From positions 28,289,491 through 28,353,490 of the forward strand of contig NC_088310.1 of the NCBI RefSeq assembly GCF_910592395.1: DNA of 64,000 nucleotides, given 5' to 3'. The stretch is from Lineus longissimus. Taxonomy: Eukaryota > Nemertea > Pilidiophora > Heteronemertea > Lineidae. This document shows, piece after piece, positions 49,673 through 62,869 of this stretch. The position numbers and the translations under genes are program-made. Each line of letters starts with the position of its first letter. Position 1 is the first letter of the stretch. A model generated the notes under the pieces. It saw nothing but the letters and a program-made list of their open reading frames with translations, was not told where the DNA came from and made no database searches.

Positions 49673-49897
49673 CCATGTTGATAACTTGGCAGAGCATCCA
49701 AGACTGATCTGGCCTGACTGTGACCGTCTCATCTCTCTCATCATGTTGTCAGCACGGTGGAGGAGCCAGGACTGTCAAACAGTTGTGTGAGCTCACTAGA
49801 GCTTGCACTTACATAATAGCAATAAAATAAATATAATATTATGTATATAATTATTATATTACCGTCATCGGATGCGCATCCGATATGCCACGGGATC

Positions 49898-50004
49898 CTT
49901 CACCGTCAATTCCTTTACCGTCATTGGATCGATGCCACCAGATTTTTTGTAACTTCACCGTCAATTCCTTTACCGTCATTGGATCGGTGCCACCAGATTT
50001 TTTG
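49898..50004. repeat. 55-bp direct duplication
   Basis: Two adjacent copies of CTTCACCGTCAATTCCTTTA followed by CGTCATTGGATC and GCCACCAGATTTTTTG, period 55. A weaker relative (ACCGTCATCGGATGCGCATC) lies just before, at 49861. Confidence 0.9.
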
Positions 50005-50157
50005 TTTTTGTAAAGGTTTCGGGGTTACGACCAATGCATGCGAGCATCGTCGGCGGAACCCCAAACTGCCCTCTCGATCTATCCGTAGGCCGCGCCACTA
50101 GACTATACCTCACAATGTTAACTGGTTACTGATATTATCAGACTTCTGGGTAGTCTA

Positions 50158-53058
50158 TTTATTGGAAGTCAATTTCAACGGGCAAACTCCTCTAAGATAT
50201 AGAAACGTACACACCTTTAAAGTCAATTGTTTTCGTGGTCTTTAATATAATATTCACATTAATTACAATGTATGCAATATTAGTAAACAGGTTTTGCTAG
50301 ACATGTGTCGTGTAAGATTACTTTGAGAGCATGTGCAACTAAATTTATAGACCCTTTAGTGAAATAAATACATATATTTATAACAATTATATATTCATAA
50401 GATTTACAACATATAAACACATTTTAATTTACTTTCCTTAAAATTGAAAAACAGGGTCTTTGGACCTTGCACTAGTTACAGGGAAGTCCATATGTTCTAA
50501 GGACCACTGACAGCGGAATACATAATCATCAGTAAAAAATACATGTAAACTTCATGTTTAATGTTATGTACAGCGTCGATATCGGGCTTGCCATTTTCGG
50601 TTTTTAAGAGCAATACTTATGATCCATACAATGGTAAATACATTAAAAGAATACTGTTCGGTGGTCGCCACCACAACTACTGGTGTAGGCAAAGATAGCA
50701 GAAACTGGGTTAAGTATTACCGACTAACTCATGTCAACTGGTTATCTTATGCCACGAATGAACACCAGAACAAGTCTAAATAAAGTCAGAAAATATTAAC
50801 TAGGCTTCCTTAACTCGCCAACTATGGCATCTGTCATTTCGGTTTTGTCAGTATTGTTCCAGTGGGTTAACCACTGCATTGCCTGATGACCAGCCACAGC
50901 CTGCTTAGAGAATGTGCATGACTACATCACTGCTCAATGACCACTTGGATTTGCTGGATATTACACAATCTCACCACAAATCCATAGCAAACCAGCCACG
51001 AGGTCAAAATCGTCATGATGCATTCCCGTTTAACAAGCACAACAAGATCCAATATAAATTGCCCAAGTTCATCGTGGCATGTGGTCAGATTGTTACTTTT
51101 ATCAGCAACGGGGTTGTTCATTATGAGTAATATGACATTACACAGAATTCTTTAAAAATGCATGAAAAACAGGCTACATTTCGCCAATGAAATACTAAAA
51201 TAACACTCACAAGTACCAACATGAATCGCTTTAGATATCTCACCAAGTACTCCACATTTATTTCATAGAAATTGAGAATAAAATTTTGTGACCCATTAAC
51301 AAGCTCACCCCCCACCCCCCCATCCCCCCCTCCCACTCGTGTTCTTGCTCACTCTCATAAGCTAAGCCATGCAAACCATCGACCATTACAATTGTGATGG
51401 AATGGGAATATACATGTTTGTACAGACGCTGGAATAATTCATCAGAGATTCAGAACACTTTGGACTAGCGTTGAAAGTCGGGAAATACATGCAATCAAAT
51501 TCATGCAAGATTACCTCTTTTGAACAAAACATTGAAAAGATCAAGTGAACACCATACTGAACATGGACAAAGTAATTTACATGTAAAACAGTGTAACATT
51601 GACCAGGTACCTCAGAGCTTTTGTGGTGGAACCCATCTCACACTCAAATGGCAATGTTATCATTTGGAAAACATGACATCTATTCAATGATGATGATTGC
51701 AGATTATGTAAATGACTCTTACTCAATTCTTACAAAAACATCTAAACTGCATTTCTTTGTGAAGTGAACACCAGGAAAGAAAGGCGTCAGGGCTCAATGG
51801 CAACATCGCACATTAGGGATTAGGGGCACACTTAAAATGCTAGTTTACAACACGTGTTTATGAGTATCAGATACAAAATCATCGGGGCACTCTCAATGAC
51901 AAAAGGTGGGAGCGAAAGCTACTATCTGATTTGACTTTGAGCCCTATAGCCATACATGGTGTGCCTTCACAAAGATCTTTGAGCCTAAAATGACGATAAG
52001 TGGAGGGAGGGAGGCTATTCTACACCTGGTGGGTCCTGATACCACAACTAATTTCATCAGTTCCAAAATCCATTCTCAGTCGGCTCTATCCCCTTGGCAC
52101 CAGAGAGTAAGATCAGCACATAGTCAAGATTAGACCTTACTCTAACTGTACTTGTAATACTCATTATGATCATATCAGTAGTGACATGGCAAAAATGTCA
52201 AGAAGGCATCTTGCCAGAGCAATCAACTACAGTTACTTTTTTCATTCCAGTACATGTATGAAATACATTATATGACAACACATTATTTATGATAACTCAA
52301 TAATGCGTCAAATGAAAACTGAAATATCTTTATCAACATGTTCAATCAAAGATATACCCAAGTCTTCTCACAATAAAAGGTGAGAAGCATCTTCTGTGAT
52401 CCAAAACCATGTAAATCTGGCTGGTTACCAACTCTTAGCTAAATCATGAGACTGGGAAGAGTTGTCTTCATACATGTACGATAACAGACATGTATATATA
52501 TCAACCCATAAACACAGACATGTAAGCTACAGTGAAAGGAACAAAGGCAGCCCTGATTCATCCTGACTCCATGGGGCAATAAAATGAGGTTCTCAATAGA
52601 TATTCAATTCAGCTAAAAATGATCCAAGTCTCAACACATACACTTTATGATAATCATTTCACGCCAACTTGTGTCAGGGAATACTACATTTGATGGTCAT
52701 TTTGATTGCTGAAAAATTGCCAAAGAACATTGTCTTAACTCTCACCTCAGACAGAGAGTTGAGATACATGTACATTAGATGAGGACATCTTGGAGAAAAC
52801 ACACGTCCCAATCCACACTATGAACCCACCCAACTAAAATATGTGAGGGGCACTCCCCGATTTGTTAAACTCGTGCAGATTTGTAGCATCTGACAGCAGG
52901 CTCAGACACCACCTTGATCCTGATGCAGCACCACTAACTTACCCTAGAACATAGCTGACCCATCAGCAAAACGTGAGACAAAGTCCCTCACTAACAAAAT
53001 TCACTGTTGTACAGCCAAGCTAATAAAATGCACCAAAAGACGTATTCCGTTTGTGAGC
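50158..53058 (-). other. FBXO11: Probable long FBXO11 3' UTR
   Basis: About 2.9 kb of AT-rich DNA without a recognisable gene follows the FBXO11 stop codon. Minus-strand AATAAA (TTTATT on plus) occurs at 51257-51262 and 50158-50163, giving possible 3' UTRs of about 1.8 and 2.9 kb. A C-rich run lies at 51307-51334. The true end cannot be seen. Confidence 0.45.
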
Positions 53059-56000
53059 CTAGTTGACCATAAGTGTGTGTGACTCCATGGGTGCTGCAGA
53101 ATCATACAGCGTGTCCGTATCCTGCGTTGGTTCCCCTTGTAATTGGCACTGATTCGATAACGTTCCCGCTCCACAGTCGCAGAAAAATCTGAAAGGAAAC
53201 ACAGAGTTAAATTCGATTGCATAAACATATCAGCAGCTTACTGAAAACATTATGGAAGATGTACAGTTATGTGACATTTGTGTCAACAGAAATGAGAGGG
53301 TTTTTGGCTGAATGTGAATGTCAGTGTCTATAAAGTCACCTTTATGGCCTAATATTGGATTCCACACGTAATCCTCTGCACAGTCGCATGACTGCTCATT
53401 GCATTCTAAGAGAACATCAGCTTACCTATCATGACGAATGAATTCTACTTCATGACCAGCATGGCAGGTTTTGATACAGTTCACACATATGGCATTTCGA
53501 TCGGTTGTGTTGCATGTTCGACATCTGAAAGGATATCATGTTGTTTAACAAATGGTATTTACAAGTAGGAAATGGACGAGAGCAGAGAAGCCACAACAAC
53601 ACCCCTGGTGGGTAATATCAGGGTGAATTCAATGATCTGATGAGGCAAACATGGCCAGAGTAAACAGACTCCTCATTAAGCAAAATGATTTAGCTAAAGG
53701 ATATGTTTTTTTCCACAAAACCACCATCTGGGATGAGAGCAGGACTACAGGTATGCCTAAGAATAGGATGATTTCAGTTTACAGTGATTTCGAGTTTCTA
53801 TATCTCTGCTAACATTGAATACCATTTACTAGATATAACAAAATTGGGAAGGGAAACATGAACCTACCTGTAGAAATCATGCATTGGAAAACTTGTATAA
53901 CTGGAGATCTTGTACAGACACTGGCCACTGGCGATCGCCTTCTCTACCATGTTGTGATTACCGTAGATTTTGTTGTCTGAAAATGAAGAAAGTGCTTTAG
54001 TGGTTTCGATCAAAAGAAACAAGCTTAAGATGAGAATAACAGCCCGCACAGTATTTGATCCAAAATAATGACGAAGCTGTTGATGGTATGCTACCTAATG
54101 ACACTCTCATTGTTACTGACCTTCATAACGGTGATAACACATTGAAGTTTGCATACAGACCCAGCGACTCAAACGATGGTCGAGTTATTGTAAAGTAACC
54201 TTACCTTTCAGAACTGGACTGACGCCACTCGCAAGGCACAGCCCACCAAACTTATTGTTGAATATTTTGTTCCCTTCTAATGTGGCAGTGGCATTGTTGG
54301 TGATCTCAACTCCCGCAGCGAGACCGTCAAAGATTCGATTCCTCCGGAGGACTGGATGACTTTGTGTGCTGATTAAGATACCGGCTTGGGCATTTCTGAA
54401 GATGTCGTTTTCTTCTAAGATACCTACAAACATACATCAAGGGCTCACATGTGGTGATGGTGTTCTGGTGATAGGGTTCGTGCCTTTGTACAAGTAATGA
54501 TGGTCACTGTAAGCTCAAGTCCTGCATATGGACCCAGTTACAACCACTTAGAAGTTGCAGTGACAAGCTTGCAAGCTTAATACCACGGGGCTGGTTTGCC
54601 TGTGGACTTAGCAGCACAAACCTATGTGTATCAAGTATGTCAACCTCAAAGAGGCTGGATGAAGGTCATCAATGTGAATAGTGAGGCAGCTCAGGCTGAC
54701 TACTCCCATCATTCTGCCAAAAGGGCAAAAGATTCTTTCATTGCTTTGTAGTCTCATCACAAATTGGAAACTCCCCGGGGAAAAACCACCCCAAATGTCA
54801 ACTCACCCTTTCCACCATTGAATATACAGATACCGCCATCCCGGCCGTCGTGGATTTTGTTGTGCTTGAGTACAGGATTACTGTCGGTCTTAATCCACAC
54901 TCCTGCCATGGCATTGTCAAATATTTCATTTTGTTCAATGATGCCCAGTCCGCCATTGTAGACTAGAATACCACCGTTTTGTCCGCCCCAGATCTTGTTC
55001 TTCTTAATAAGTGGATTGCTACCAGTTCTGAAAACCAAAAGTCATGATGATTACCTTCTGCACAAGAAACTAAGATGAGGAACATAAATTGGCTCAGAGT
55101 AGCATAGACAAAAAGTGATCGATTGTGATAGCACTCACCGTATTTGAACTCCAGAATATAAGTGGTTGAAGATGTCATTGTCCTCTAAAGTGCCATGTCC
55201 ATTGTCATAGAAATAGACACCAACCTATAGCAACAAACAAAACAGTCTTTAGACAAATGAATCAACATATTGTTTCATTCAAATGAACATCAAAGATACT
55301 AAACGCATGCCCTGGCAAAGGCTGTGTAATGATGGAGCATCACAGCCTAGTGGTCACACACCACTGGCTACAGGGAAAGGGTTTGATTTCGGGGGAACCC
55401 AGTAGAGCATTTCCAGATGAATTGGCATCGTTTTGATGTATCCTGTGTTTGATTGGCGGTCAAGACGGAGATGTTAAGACTGACATACACCGTCCATAAA
55501 TCGCCCAAGGATGATCTGATAAGCTAGTGAAGACATACCTGTTTGCCACTGTGTATTCGATTGCGTCTGAGTACCGGCGTGCTCCCAGTTGTGATCCAGA
55601 CGCCTGCTAACGTATTGGAATAGACCTCGTTCTCTTCAATAAGACCTTGACCTTTCTCATGCACATAGATCCCGCCGTGTTGTCCATGGTGGATTTTGTT
55701 ATGCCGAACTATTGGATTACTGTTGGTTCGTATCTGAATACCGGCCAACGCGTTACCATAGATGTTATTGTATTCTATAAGACCGCGACCTTCACCAAAT
55801 ATATACACCCCGCCCTGGTGACCGTTGTAGATTTCATTTTTCCTGAAAACAATCAAAACAGAAGTGTAAGTTATCATTACTAACAGTCCAAGTACACTGG
55901 AAGAGCAATATCATGCTGCAAAAGTCTTAACACTCAAAGTCAAAGACTACAAGCACATTACTTATTCTATCTGACATGTAGGCTCGAGATACTGGACAGA

Positions 56001-59000
56001 ATATCCTTACCTAATTGTGGGATCACTATTCGATGTCACCCATACACCAGCAAAGTTGTTCGAATGTATTTTATTCTCTATGAACTGGCCTCGTCCGTTT
56101 TCATGCACGTATATTCCACCGGTCTGTCCGTGGTGGACCTCACATCTCACAACCGTAGGATTCGCGCCAGCCTTCACCTCAAACCCTGCTATTCTGTTAT
56201 TGTGAATGTCATTGCCTTCGAAGTAACCCTGAAATAAGCAGAATGAATCCACGTTTACAGCTATATTTGTTAATGAAAAGAGGCTCTGAACACATCATAT
56301 GATGAAGTTTTCGAGACTTTGGATCATTCACATCATTTATACAGGGGAGGATGACCTCCCTGGTTCCTGGAGTTCATTCATGGCCTTTGGTTACTGTAAC
56401 AAGACTCATAACATGACTGGTGACGACTTTAGCAATGGTCGCCGCCAAAGTCGTCGTTGAACTACGGAAACAGGACATTGAGATTGAAGAGAGAGCTTAC
56501 CATGCCGTTGTCAAAAGTGAATATTCCGACGTCCCTCCCGTGATGTATGTGGTTTCTCCGCATGATTGGATTGGCGTGATTCTTCACCCAGACCCCAGCG
56601 AGTGCGTTACGACTTATTTCATTGTCCTCATAATTGCCGTGGGCGTAGTCCGTTATGTACAAGCCCACGTTTTCACAGTCACTGATATCACAGTGTCGAA
56701 TAGTTGGCTCAGCACCAGGACCAGTCACACACACAGCAGCACCAACTGGAAAGAGGCCAGATATATGTAAAGAGTTGGTTTGCAAGGTTTTCAATTGCAG
56801 TAGACGAAGCACACCTTTGATAATCAAGGGCAGGGAAAATTATGCTACATGCATGAGGTATAGTACCCCAGCCCTTTAAAAACGTCTTATTCAAAAGACC
56901 GCAGGCATCTGACATAAACTGACATCCCTGAGGTCTAAAGTGATGTGTCCCTGCAGATTAACACACTCATGACGTTGGATATAAGTCTGACACTCCTGCC
57001 CCTCAACAAGGCCACCAAGTTGATACCATAAACCAAGCTTGCCTTATAGAACTTACATGAAGTAGAGACGACGTGAGGATATTGAACATGACTTACCAAC
57101 TGATGAGCTTCTGATAACACAATGGTCGATGATTGGAGAACAGTTCTCTTGGATTTCAAGTGCGTAATGTTTATGGTGAGGGACAGAGGAAGTAATGTCA
57201 GGCGAAAACTGAAACAAGAAAACATGGAAGTACTGATGAATGGTCAGCTGGGATGAAACTGGACCTGTGGAACTCAAGCCTGAATGGGCTGAAACTACTG
57301 AACCTTCTCATCAGCTCAATCAAACAAATAAAGTAAATACCCTCATACAGTCATGTGAACAGAGGTATGACTATATGGTTTCCAACTCATAATGCCTTGA
57401 GTAGGATCTGATAGACAAAAGCTTCTCAGGAGCTAATTCTAGTTATAGTTGTTCTTCAGTTCCAAGCCAAACAACGAAGTGATATTTTCATCATAGAAAT
57501 GAGTTTACCTTTAAAGCCACATATCCTAGATACGCCTCTTTTGCACCTTGGATGAACATCATGGTGGACTCACTAAACCGCTCAATGATCACGTGATCTG
57601 TGACATTGCCGGGAGCTGCAAATCAAAAAATACACCCTGAATACCAAATATTTGAAAACAAACCACCCGGTTAAGTTACTACGTCACAAAGGAAACATTA
57701 AACCACAACAAGGCAGTTTGACTAAAATATTTACCTCAAGCAACCATAGGAATAGGATCCTTCTGTTCTTCACTGCATGCGATGTAAATCATTGTAACCT
57801 TCGACTGAGTGATAGAACCACCTTGCTGCTGTCAAGGAGTCGATTAATGGCTTTGTCTAAGATTTCCAAAACATGGGGCAACACTTCTTGTTTGCCCCAG
57901 AAGACTGTCACATTTCAGTCCAGCAGGCTGAAAGGGTTAACTTACCTGCTCCTAGTAGGCTGACATTATTATCTATGACTAAGAATTCTCCTTGATAGAC
58001 ACCAGTGTGGATGAATATTAAAGTGTTCTCCATCTCCTCGGAATCCGCATAGTTATATGCCTGTTCTATTGTGTCAAAACACTGAAAGAGAATTCAAATT
58101 GGAGTAGAAGTTGGTTCATCTCGACACGCTATAGAGTTGCCCTCCCCCCCCTCGATAATAGATGCTCCACCACTAGCACAGTCTTGAGGTAACCTTTTTC
58201 CTCAACTCTAGCACGCCTTTGGTTGCATTGAATCAAGCTTTGTTCTCCGTCACATAATCTGTGATTGTTTTTACATCTCAAGTCGGTAATTATTTCTAAC
58301 TCACCAGGAGATTTCGTCCTCTATTTCCCTCATACTGTTGGTAGTAACCGGGTCGCACATGTAAACCATGATACTGAAGGTATAGAGTTATCAAAGATGA
58401 CTTAATTACAATATTACAGATTGTGCATTTGTCTTCAACGCAGCAAATGAAGAGGTTGTGTTGCCATGATTTAGAAGATGAGTCCAAGTACATTACCACT
58501 ACCTGCCTCAGAGTCAGACTGAAAAGTAGAGTCATGAACTTACCAACTGTTTGAAGCTTTCTTTCCATGGGTTTTGATATTCTGAATCTTGTGGCTGTAT
58601 GAATTCAAACTTCTTTGGTTCTGGGTTAATCAATGGAAGATCATAATTGTACACACTTTGGTATAGGTTTTTCCTGCAACAGGGATTGAGAATTATCAAA
58701 AAAGTGTCATACTCTTAGCATTTCAGTTTTATTTTAGATAGACTGAGGAAAGCATCTGAAGGAAATTGATGTAACAATTGAAAACAAAAAAGTAGAATAG
58801 ACCTTACCATAATTCTGTGTCATTACTGACTGAGTTGAACCGCTTGCAAACTTGTGCAACATTACATAAGTCATACTCTAGGAGGTAGGAAAAAATGGCT
58901 AGGAGGACTTCATCTGGAAGTTCGTGTTGGAGATAGTGGGCTCCCACTGGGTCTGAAAAATGACATGCAATCATATAGTTCGACGACTACAATACAATTC

Positions 59001-60080
59001 AGGGAAAAAAACATTCATTTCACAACTGATTCTGATCTTCCAGTCGTGCAGAAACATTACTGGCAGCATCGACTTGCTTTCAAAGCCCTAGCAGATGTAA
59101 GGTTATTACCTGAATGATGTCCAATTGAGTTACTCTCCATTCTTAAGTAATGCCACCTATCTCACATTTCACCACACTAACGAGACCATGTTGCATTATG
59201 TGGATGATTTACCTGTATCATAATTCATATTATCAGGGAGCTAAGCTGATGAATCTTTTTGTGGAGCTATGTTACAAATATTAAGATAAACTTACTTTTG
59301 GTAGGATCATCAGCTGTTTTGACTCGCTTTGATTTTTTGGCAGGGGTGGGAGCAGAAGAACTAGGTCCTGGACTAGGGTTGGCTGGTGCAGCTTTCCTCC
59401 TCAAGTGATATGTGTGGGTTTTGCTGTTCTCTCCTTCTTGGCAACTAGCATGAGCTGCAGCAGCTGAAAACACACAAATTGACAACAATCAGCCTCAGGG
59501 GACATCAATAATTAACTAGCAAAGATTAAAAACTGACAGAATGTTACCTATTCTCAGCATCACTTTTAACAAAACCAGGACTGATGATGGCCTAGAGACA
59601 GTATTGGCCCACATCAGCATTTTTGTTAGAGCCTACCCGTCCAAGTATAGGCTATGTAGGCTACCTGGGCATGTATTTGATGAATCAAGAAAAGTTTACT
59701 TGACAAAAATCATCATTCATTCTCATCTCAGTTTCTGTCTTTTGGCGGTTTTGCCAATGATACTAGGCCTACCACACCGGTGGAGTTAGACACCACCAAA
59801 AGAGATACAATATATGCCTATTCTATGAAAAATTAAGATGACGAGCATGGATGGTCGTCGAAAGCCATCGCCAAAAAAACCATTGTCCTTGGCCCCAACC
59901 CGAGAATTGATAGAAACTCTGTGTACAAAATGCACTGTCTGTTGTACAGATTTCACAGCCAGACAAAGGCCAATTTTTCTCACCCGTTGTTCCCCGTAAT
60001 GGTGAAATAGATCGTCTTCTCAGACGCCGTCTCATTCGACGAACACTAAGTCGAGTCGTCCGACCCGATGGACTCGACAT
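53059..60080 (-). CDS. FBXO11: FBXO11, F-box protein with beta-helix repeats and UBR-type zinc finger
   Basis: FBXO11 is the substrate receptor of an SCF (SKP1-CUL1) ubiquitin ligase; known vertebrate targets include BCL6 and CDT2. Seventeen exons: 60080-59984, 59463-59296, 58952-58808, 58673-58544, 58373-58305, 58081-57946, 57615-57509, 57208-57097, 56745-56501, 56228-56011, 55842-55539, 55224-55139, 55027-54807, 54423-54205, 53976-53868, 53524-53426 and 53188-53059. Their sum is 2,595 bp, in frame, 864 residues. The N-terminus is basic ([10 protein letters not shown]) with a Ser/Pro linker. The F-box is at about residue 97-137 ([19 protein letters not shown]). Many right-handed beta-helix (PbH1) repeats follow, such as [20 protein letters not shown]. 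The last two exons hold a UBR-type Cys/His zinc finger ([30 protein letters not shown]). Very close to the vertebrate protein from the beta-helix onward. Start chosen because exon 1 splices in frame; no other ATG was found upstream. Confidence 0.97.
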
Positions 60081-60374
60081 ATCTTATGTATTTTTGACAA
60101 AAATTAGGAAATAAATTCATCAAAGATCAGGATAATGGTTTCAGTAGGCTGCCATATTGGTCTATGATAATTCTCTTGCGCTGGTCGCATTTGACGAATC
60201 ACGTTCCTCCTTACGAATGTCGACGGGAATCTAGCCAATAGAAATTGAGAACGGCGGTGTGGGATATCCCCGGAATTCCAAAATGGATGGATGCGGCCAG
60301 CAGCCGCCGCCACTGTTGAACGCCGTCTTTTATTGATTTTTGGCGTGTAATCGTCTTTGAATCGCTACTTTAAA
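60081..60374. promoter_or_regulatory. FBXO11/EFCAB11 bidirectional promoter
   Basis: 294 bp lie between the two divergent start codons. A CCAAT box (AGCCAATAG) is at 60235-60239. GC-rich stretches with several CpG (ACGGCGGTGTGG, CAGCAGCCGCCGCCAC) lie on the EFCAB11 side. No TATA box is evident. This is the second head-to-head pair in the window. Confidence 0.6.
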
Positions 60375-62398
60375 ATGTCTGTCACATCTGGCTTGTTTTT
60401 TCGTCGTAGTGGTGATAGTCATCTCATCCGACCAATCAATGGGAATGAGTTGAAAGACATAAAAGTGGTGATTGTTTTTATTTTTTTGTTTTAATTTCGT
60501 TCGAGTAGTGACCCGATGTGGATCAACCTTGGTTCCAGCATTTTGTTCGCGTGTATCGTTGTACACTGTTATGGGTGAGAACGATACCCTGCACACAAGT
60601 TGGATTTCAGTTCGACTGATGCTCATAACATAATGATAATATCATGAACGTCTTTTTGTACCATTTAGGGCTTTTTATAGATCGGTGCACTTGAATGGGA
60701 ACAACGTTTACGAAGACGTTGTGCCCCGTCTCGTTACAGTAATGTAAAATGCCATGGTGACGTGACGACGGCTAACACTACGTTATGTAAACGTTGTTCC
60801 CAATCAATTATCAAGTGCATACTGCATGGGACGGGTCTAGGCCTATAGATCCATGCACTTGATTGGGACCAACGTTTACGAAAACGTCGCGTCACGTCAC
60901 GTTACACTAATGTAAAATGCATGGTGACGTGACGACGGCCAACACTACGTCATGTAAACGTTGTTCCCAATCAAGTGCATGAATCTATAGTGTCCATAAC
61001 TGCCAATTACGTTTTAATTTTTGATAATTGATACCGGTATTCATTTAAGTAATCATTTTTCACTAGGTTTTCCTCGAGTGTGATGAAGACAAGAAGGGTT
61101 TCCTGTCGAGAGAAGACCTCAAAGTTGCCATGGTTTCCTTGTTCGGTTACAAGCCTTCCAAGGTTCGTGCAGTAGCTACAGTTATTTGGCAAATACCAAT
61201 ACATGTACTATCATTACAGCCCTACCAGTAATGGATAGAATTCCTGCCTATTCTGACCTTCATATACTTCAGGGTTGAAATAGATGGCCAGGACTGACCC
61301 TTGTAAAACATCTTATCATGGTTAGTATGTCGACCATTTCCAACTGGCAGCTATATTCATTATCTGCCAGCAATGTGCAACTACAAGACATTTGTTTCAG
61401 TACTCCTTGGAGAAGGCACACTGTCACATTACTAGAACAGTTACACTTATATATTGAAGCTTTTCGTGTCACCTTTTCCAGTATGAAGTGGAGAAAATCT
61501 TTGAAAATGTCCATTCAAGGAGACAGGAGGAAGAAAACCAGCCTGAAGGTTTGAAGTTACAAGAATTCATTGAAGTGATGTCCAAAAAAATCGCTGTAAA
61601 GGATCAAGATGAGGAAATCCGTCAGATGTTCATGGCCTATGATACACAATGTGAGTATGGGTTTTGGCTGAGGATTGCATTTCAAAAATATACAGTGGAA
61701 CCCTGGAATTTTGTGCAGAAAAAAAAAATTTGGACGGCGGGGTGGCCGCTGAACGGGGTTCCACTGCACTTGGATCCAGTCAGTTACATCAGATATGTAT
61801 TTTAGGTTTCCTTCCATCTCGTTCCCAAACACTCTCTGTAGAGGACTGTATGTCTTTTCAGGTCATGGATTCCTGACTGTTGAAGATCTCAAGAAAGTAG
61901 CTTCACTCGTTGCTCCGCACATGCAACTACAGACGTTAGAAACTGCATTTAGGTGAGCTTATATAAATCGAAATAAATGTAGGTCAGTCAGTTAGCAGAC
62001 GATTACAGTGCCTAATTGAATGAAGACATTCTTTTGTTGAAAATCCTACCAGTACTTGTGTGCTACAAGGATCTACCACCTCTAAGAACCAGCATGTCAG
62101 AAGTTTCCAAACTTTTGGTCTCTTCTCAATTTGTGACAGTCACTTATTTTGCCATATAATTACTCCAGCAATCCTTTACACAGCTTTTTAGGTCTGATGG
62201 TGTTTTTGTGTCCTCAAGTCATTTGCCATGTCTGTTGTTGAATAGCAGAGAAGATGAGGTGAGTCCTGCGTGGACAGAATATTGAATGAATACAATCTCT
62301 ATTCTCTTTCCAGGGAAGCTGATCGGGATGGCGATGGTAGAGTGAGTGTCAAGGACTTTGAATTCATGATGCGATACAACGAAGATGCCAATTCCTGA
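60375..62398 (+). CDS. EFCAB11: EFCAB11, EF-hand calcium-binding domain protein 11
   Basis: A small EF-hand protein of poorly known function. Five exons: 60375-60467, 61067-61162, 61482-61650, 61862-61952 and 62314-62398; 534 bp in frame, 177 residues (human 163). The core matches the human protein: CDEDKKGFLSREDLKVAMVS, LFGYKPSK, FMAYDTQCHGFLTVEDLKK, FREADRDGDGRVSVKDFEF. The first EF loop (DEDKKGFLSRED) is near-canonical but has Asp at position 12. The DTQCHGFLTVED loop is degenerate. The last, DRDGDGRVSVKD, has all the Asp ligands and should bind calcium. Exon 1 (MSVTSGLFFRRSGDSHLIRP and on) is less conserved, and its assignment rests on the ATG, the GTGATT donor and frame closure. Confidence 0.93.
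60676..60820. mobile_element. MITE-like palindromic element, copy 1 (EFCAB11 intron 1)
   Basis: The left arm reads TGCACTTGAATGGGAACAAC then GTTTACG. The right arm, GTAAACGTTGTTCCCAATCA then AAGTGCAT, is its inverted repeat with a short insertion. Centre GGTGACGTGACGACGG. About 145 bp, no coding capacity. It is more diverged than copy 2. Confidence 0.85.
60843..60990. mobile_element. MITE-like palindromic element, copy 2 (EFCAB11 intron 1)
   Basis: A 148-bp element with terminal inverted repeats of about 37 bp: CTATAGATCCATGCACTTGA and on at the left, ending AAGTGCATGAATCTATAG at the right, two mismatches. Same centre as copy 1. CTATAG at both ends would fit insertion at TA as for mariner-type MITEs, but that is an inference. 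Confidence 0.88.
61691..61767. mobile_element. Short inverted-repeat element, pogo-type termini (EFCAB11 intron 3)
   Basis: Starts TACAGTGGAACCCTGG and ends ACGGGGTTCCACTGC: inverted termini of about 14 bp with two mismatches around a 45-bp middle with an A-run. CAGTGGAACC termini are typical of pogo/Tigger-derived MITEs in animals. It lies 40 bp after the exon 3 donor. Confidence 0.6.
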
Positions 62399-62863
62399 TG
62401 TCTTTCCGACATGGACCCAGCAGCTGGACTGCTCCAAGGGCAAGAAATGACAGCTGGACTGTGAGTGTTTGCATGCATGAAAAGTGTTGAGGACTTGGCG
62501 CCAATCTCTGGCATAGACTTGCATTGCTGGCACATTCAGATCTGATGTATCTGTTGTGTGGCATCACAGGTCAAGATGGCTTTTCATGTAAGAGTACCAC
62601 ACTCGATGAACTGACCTCTGAGAGCCAGCTTCTTGTCCTCAGTGTAACACAGAACTTGTGTCCTATGGGAAAGTTCTGTCCTGAACATGCCAGGCATTAT
62701 AATAGGGGAGTTTAGTCTCATTGTTCAACACTTGTTACCAGTCATTTGAAAGATTTTGGTATGGGCTGCCTTCAGTCATGTCAGTTTTGGTGGTTTTGTA
62801 AAGAAAGATGCATGTTTGAGGAGTTAAATTGTCCAGAAAAGTATTTGTTTGGTTTTTATTCCC

Positions 62864-62869
62864 AATAAA
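62864..62869 (+). terminator. EFCAB11: EFCAB11 poly(A) signal
   Basis: AATAAA about 466 bp after the EFCAB11 stop, followed within 30 bp by a T/G-rich stretch (TACTTGTGTATTTAAC). No other canonical signal was noticed between the stop and this point. Confidence 0.65.

Noticed and set aside
48857-49681. Repeating open frames with phrases such as GTDLYRNCHNLV in the minisatellite
   Set aside because: Products of translating a tandem repeat; no splice sites, start context or homologue support a gene.
60330-60626. Minus-strand frame of 98 codons opposite EFCAB11 exon 1
   Set aside because: Lysine-rich low-complexity reading of the antisense strand; overlaps the promoter and first exon of EFCAB11.
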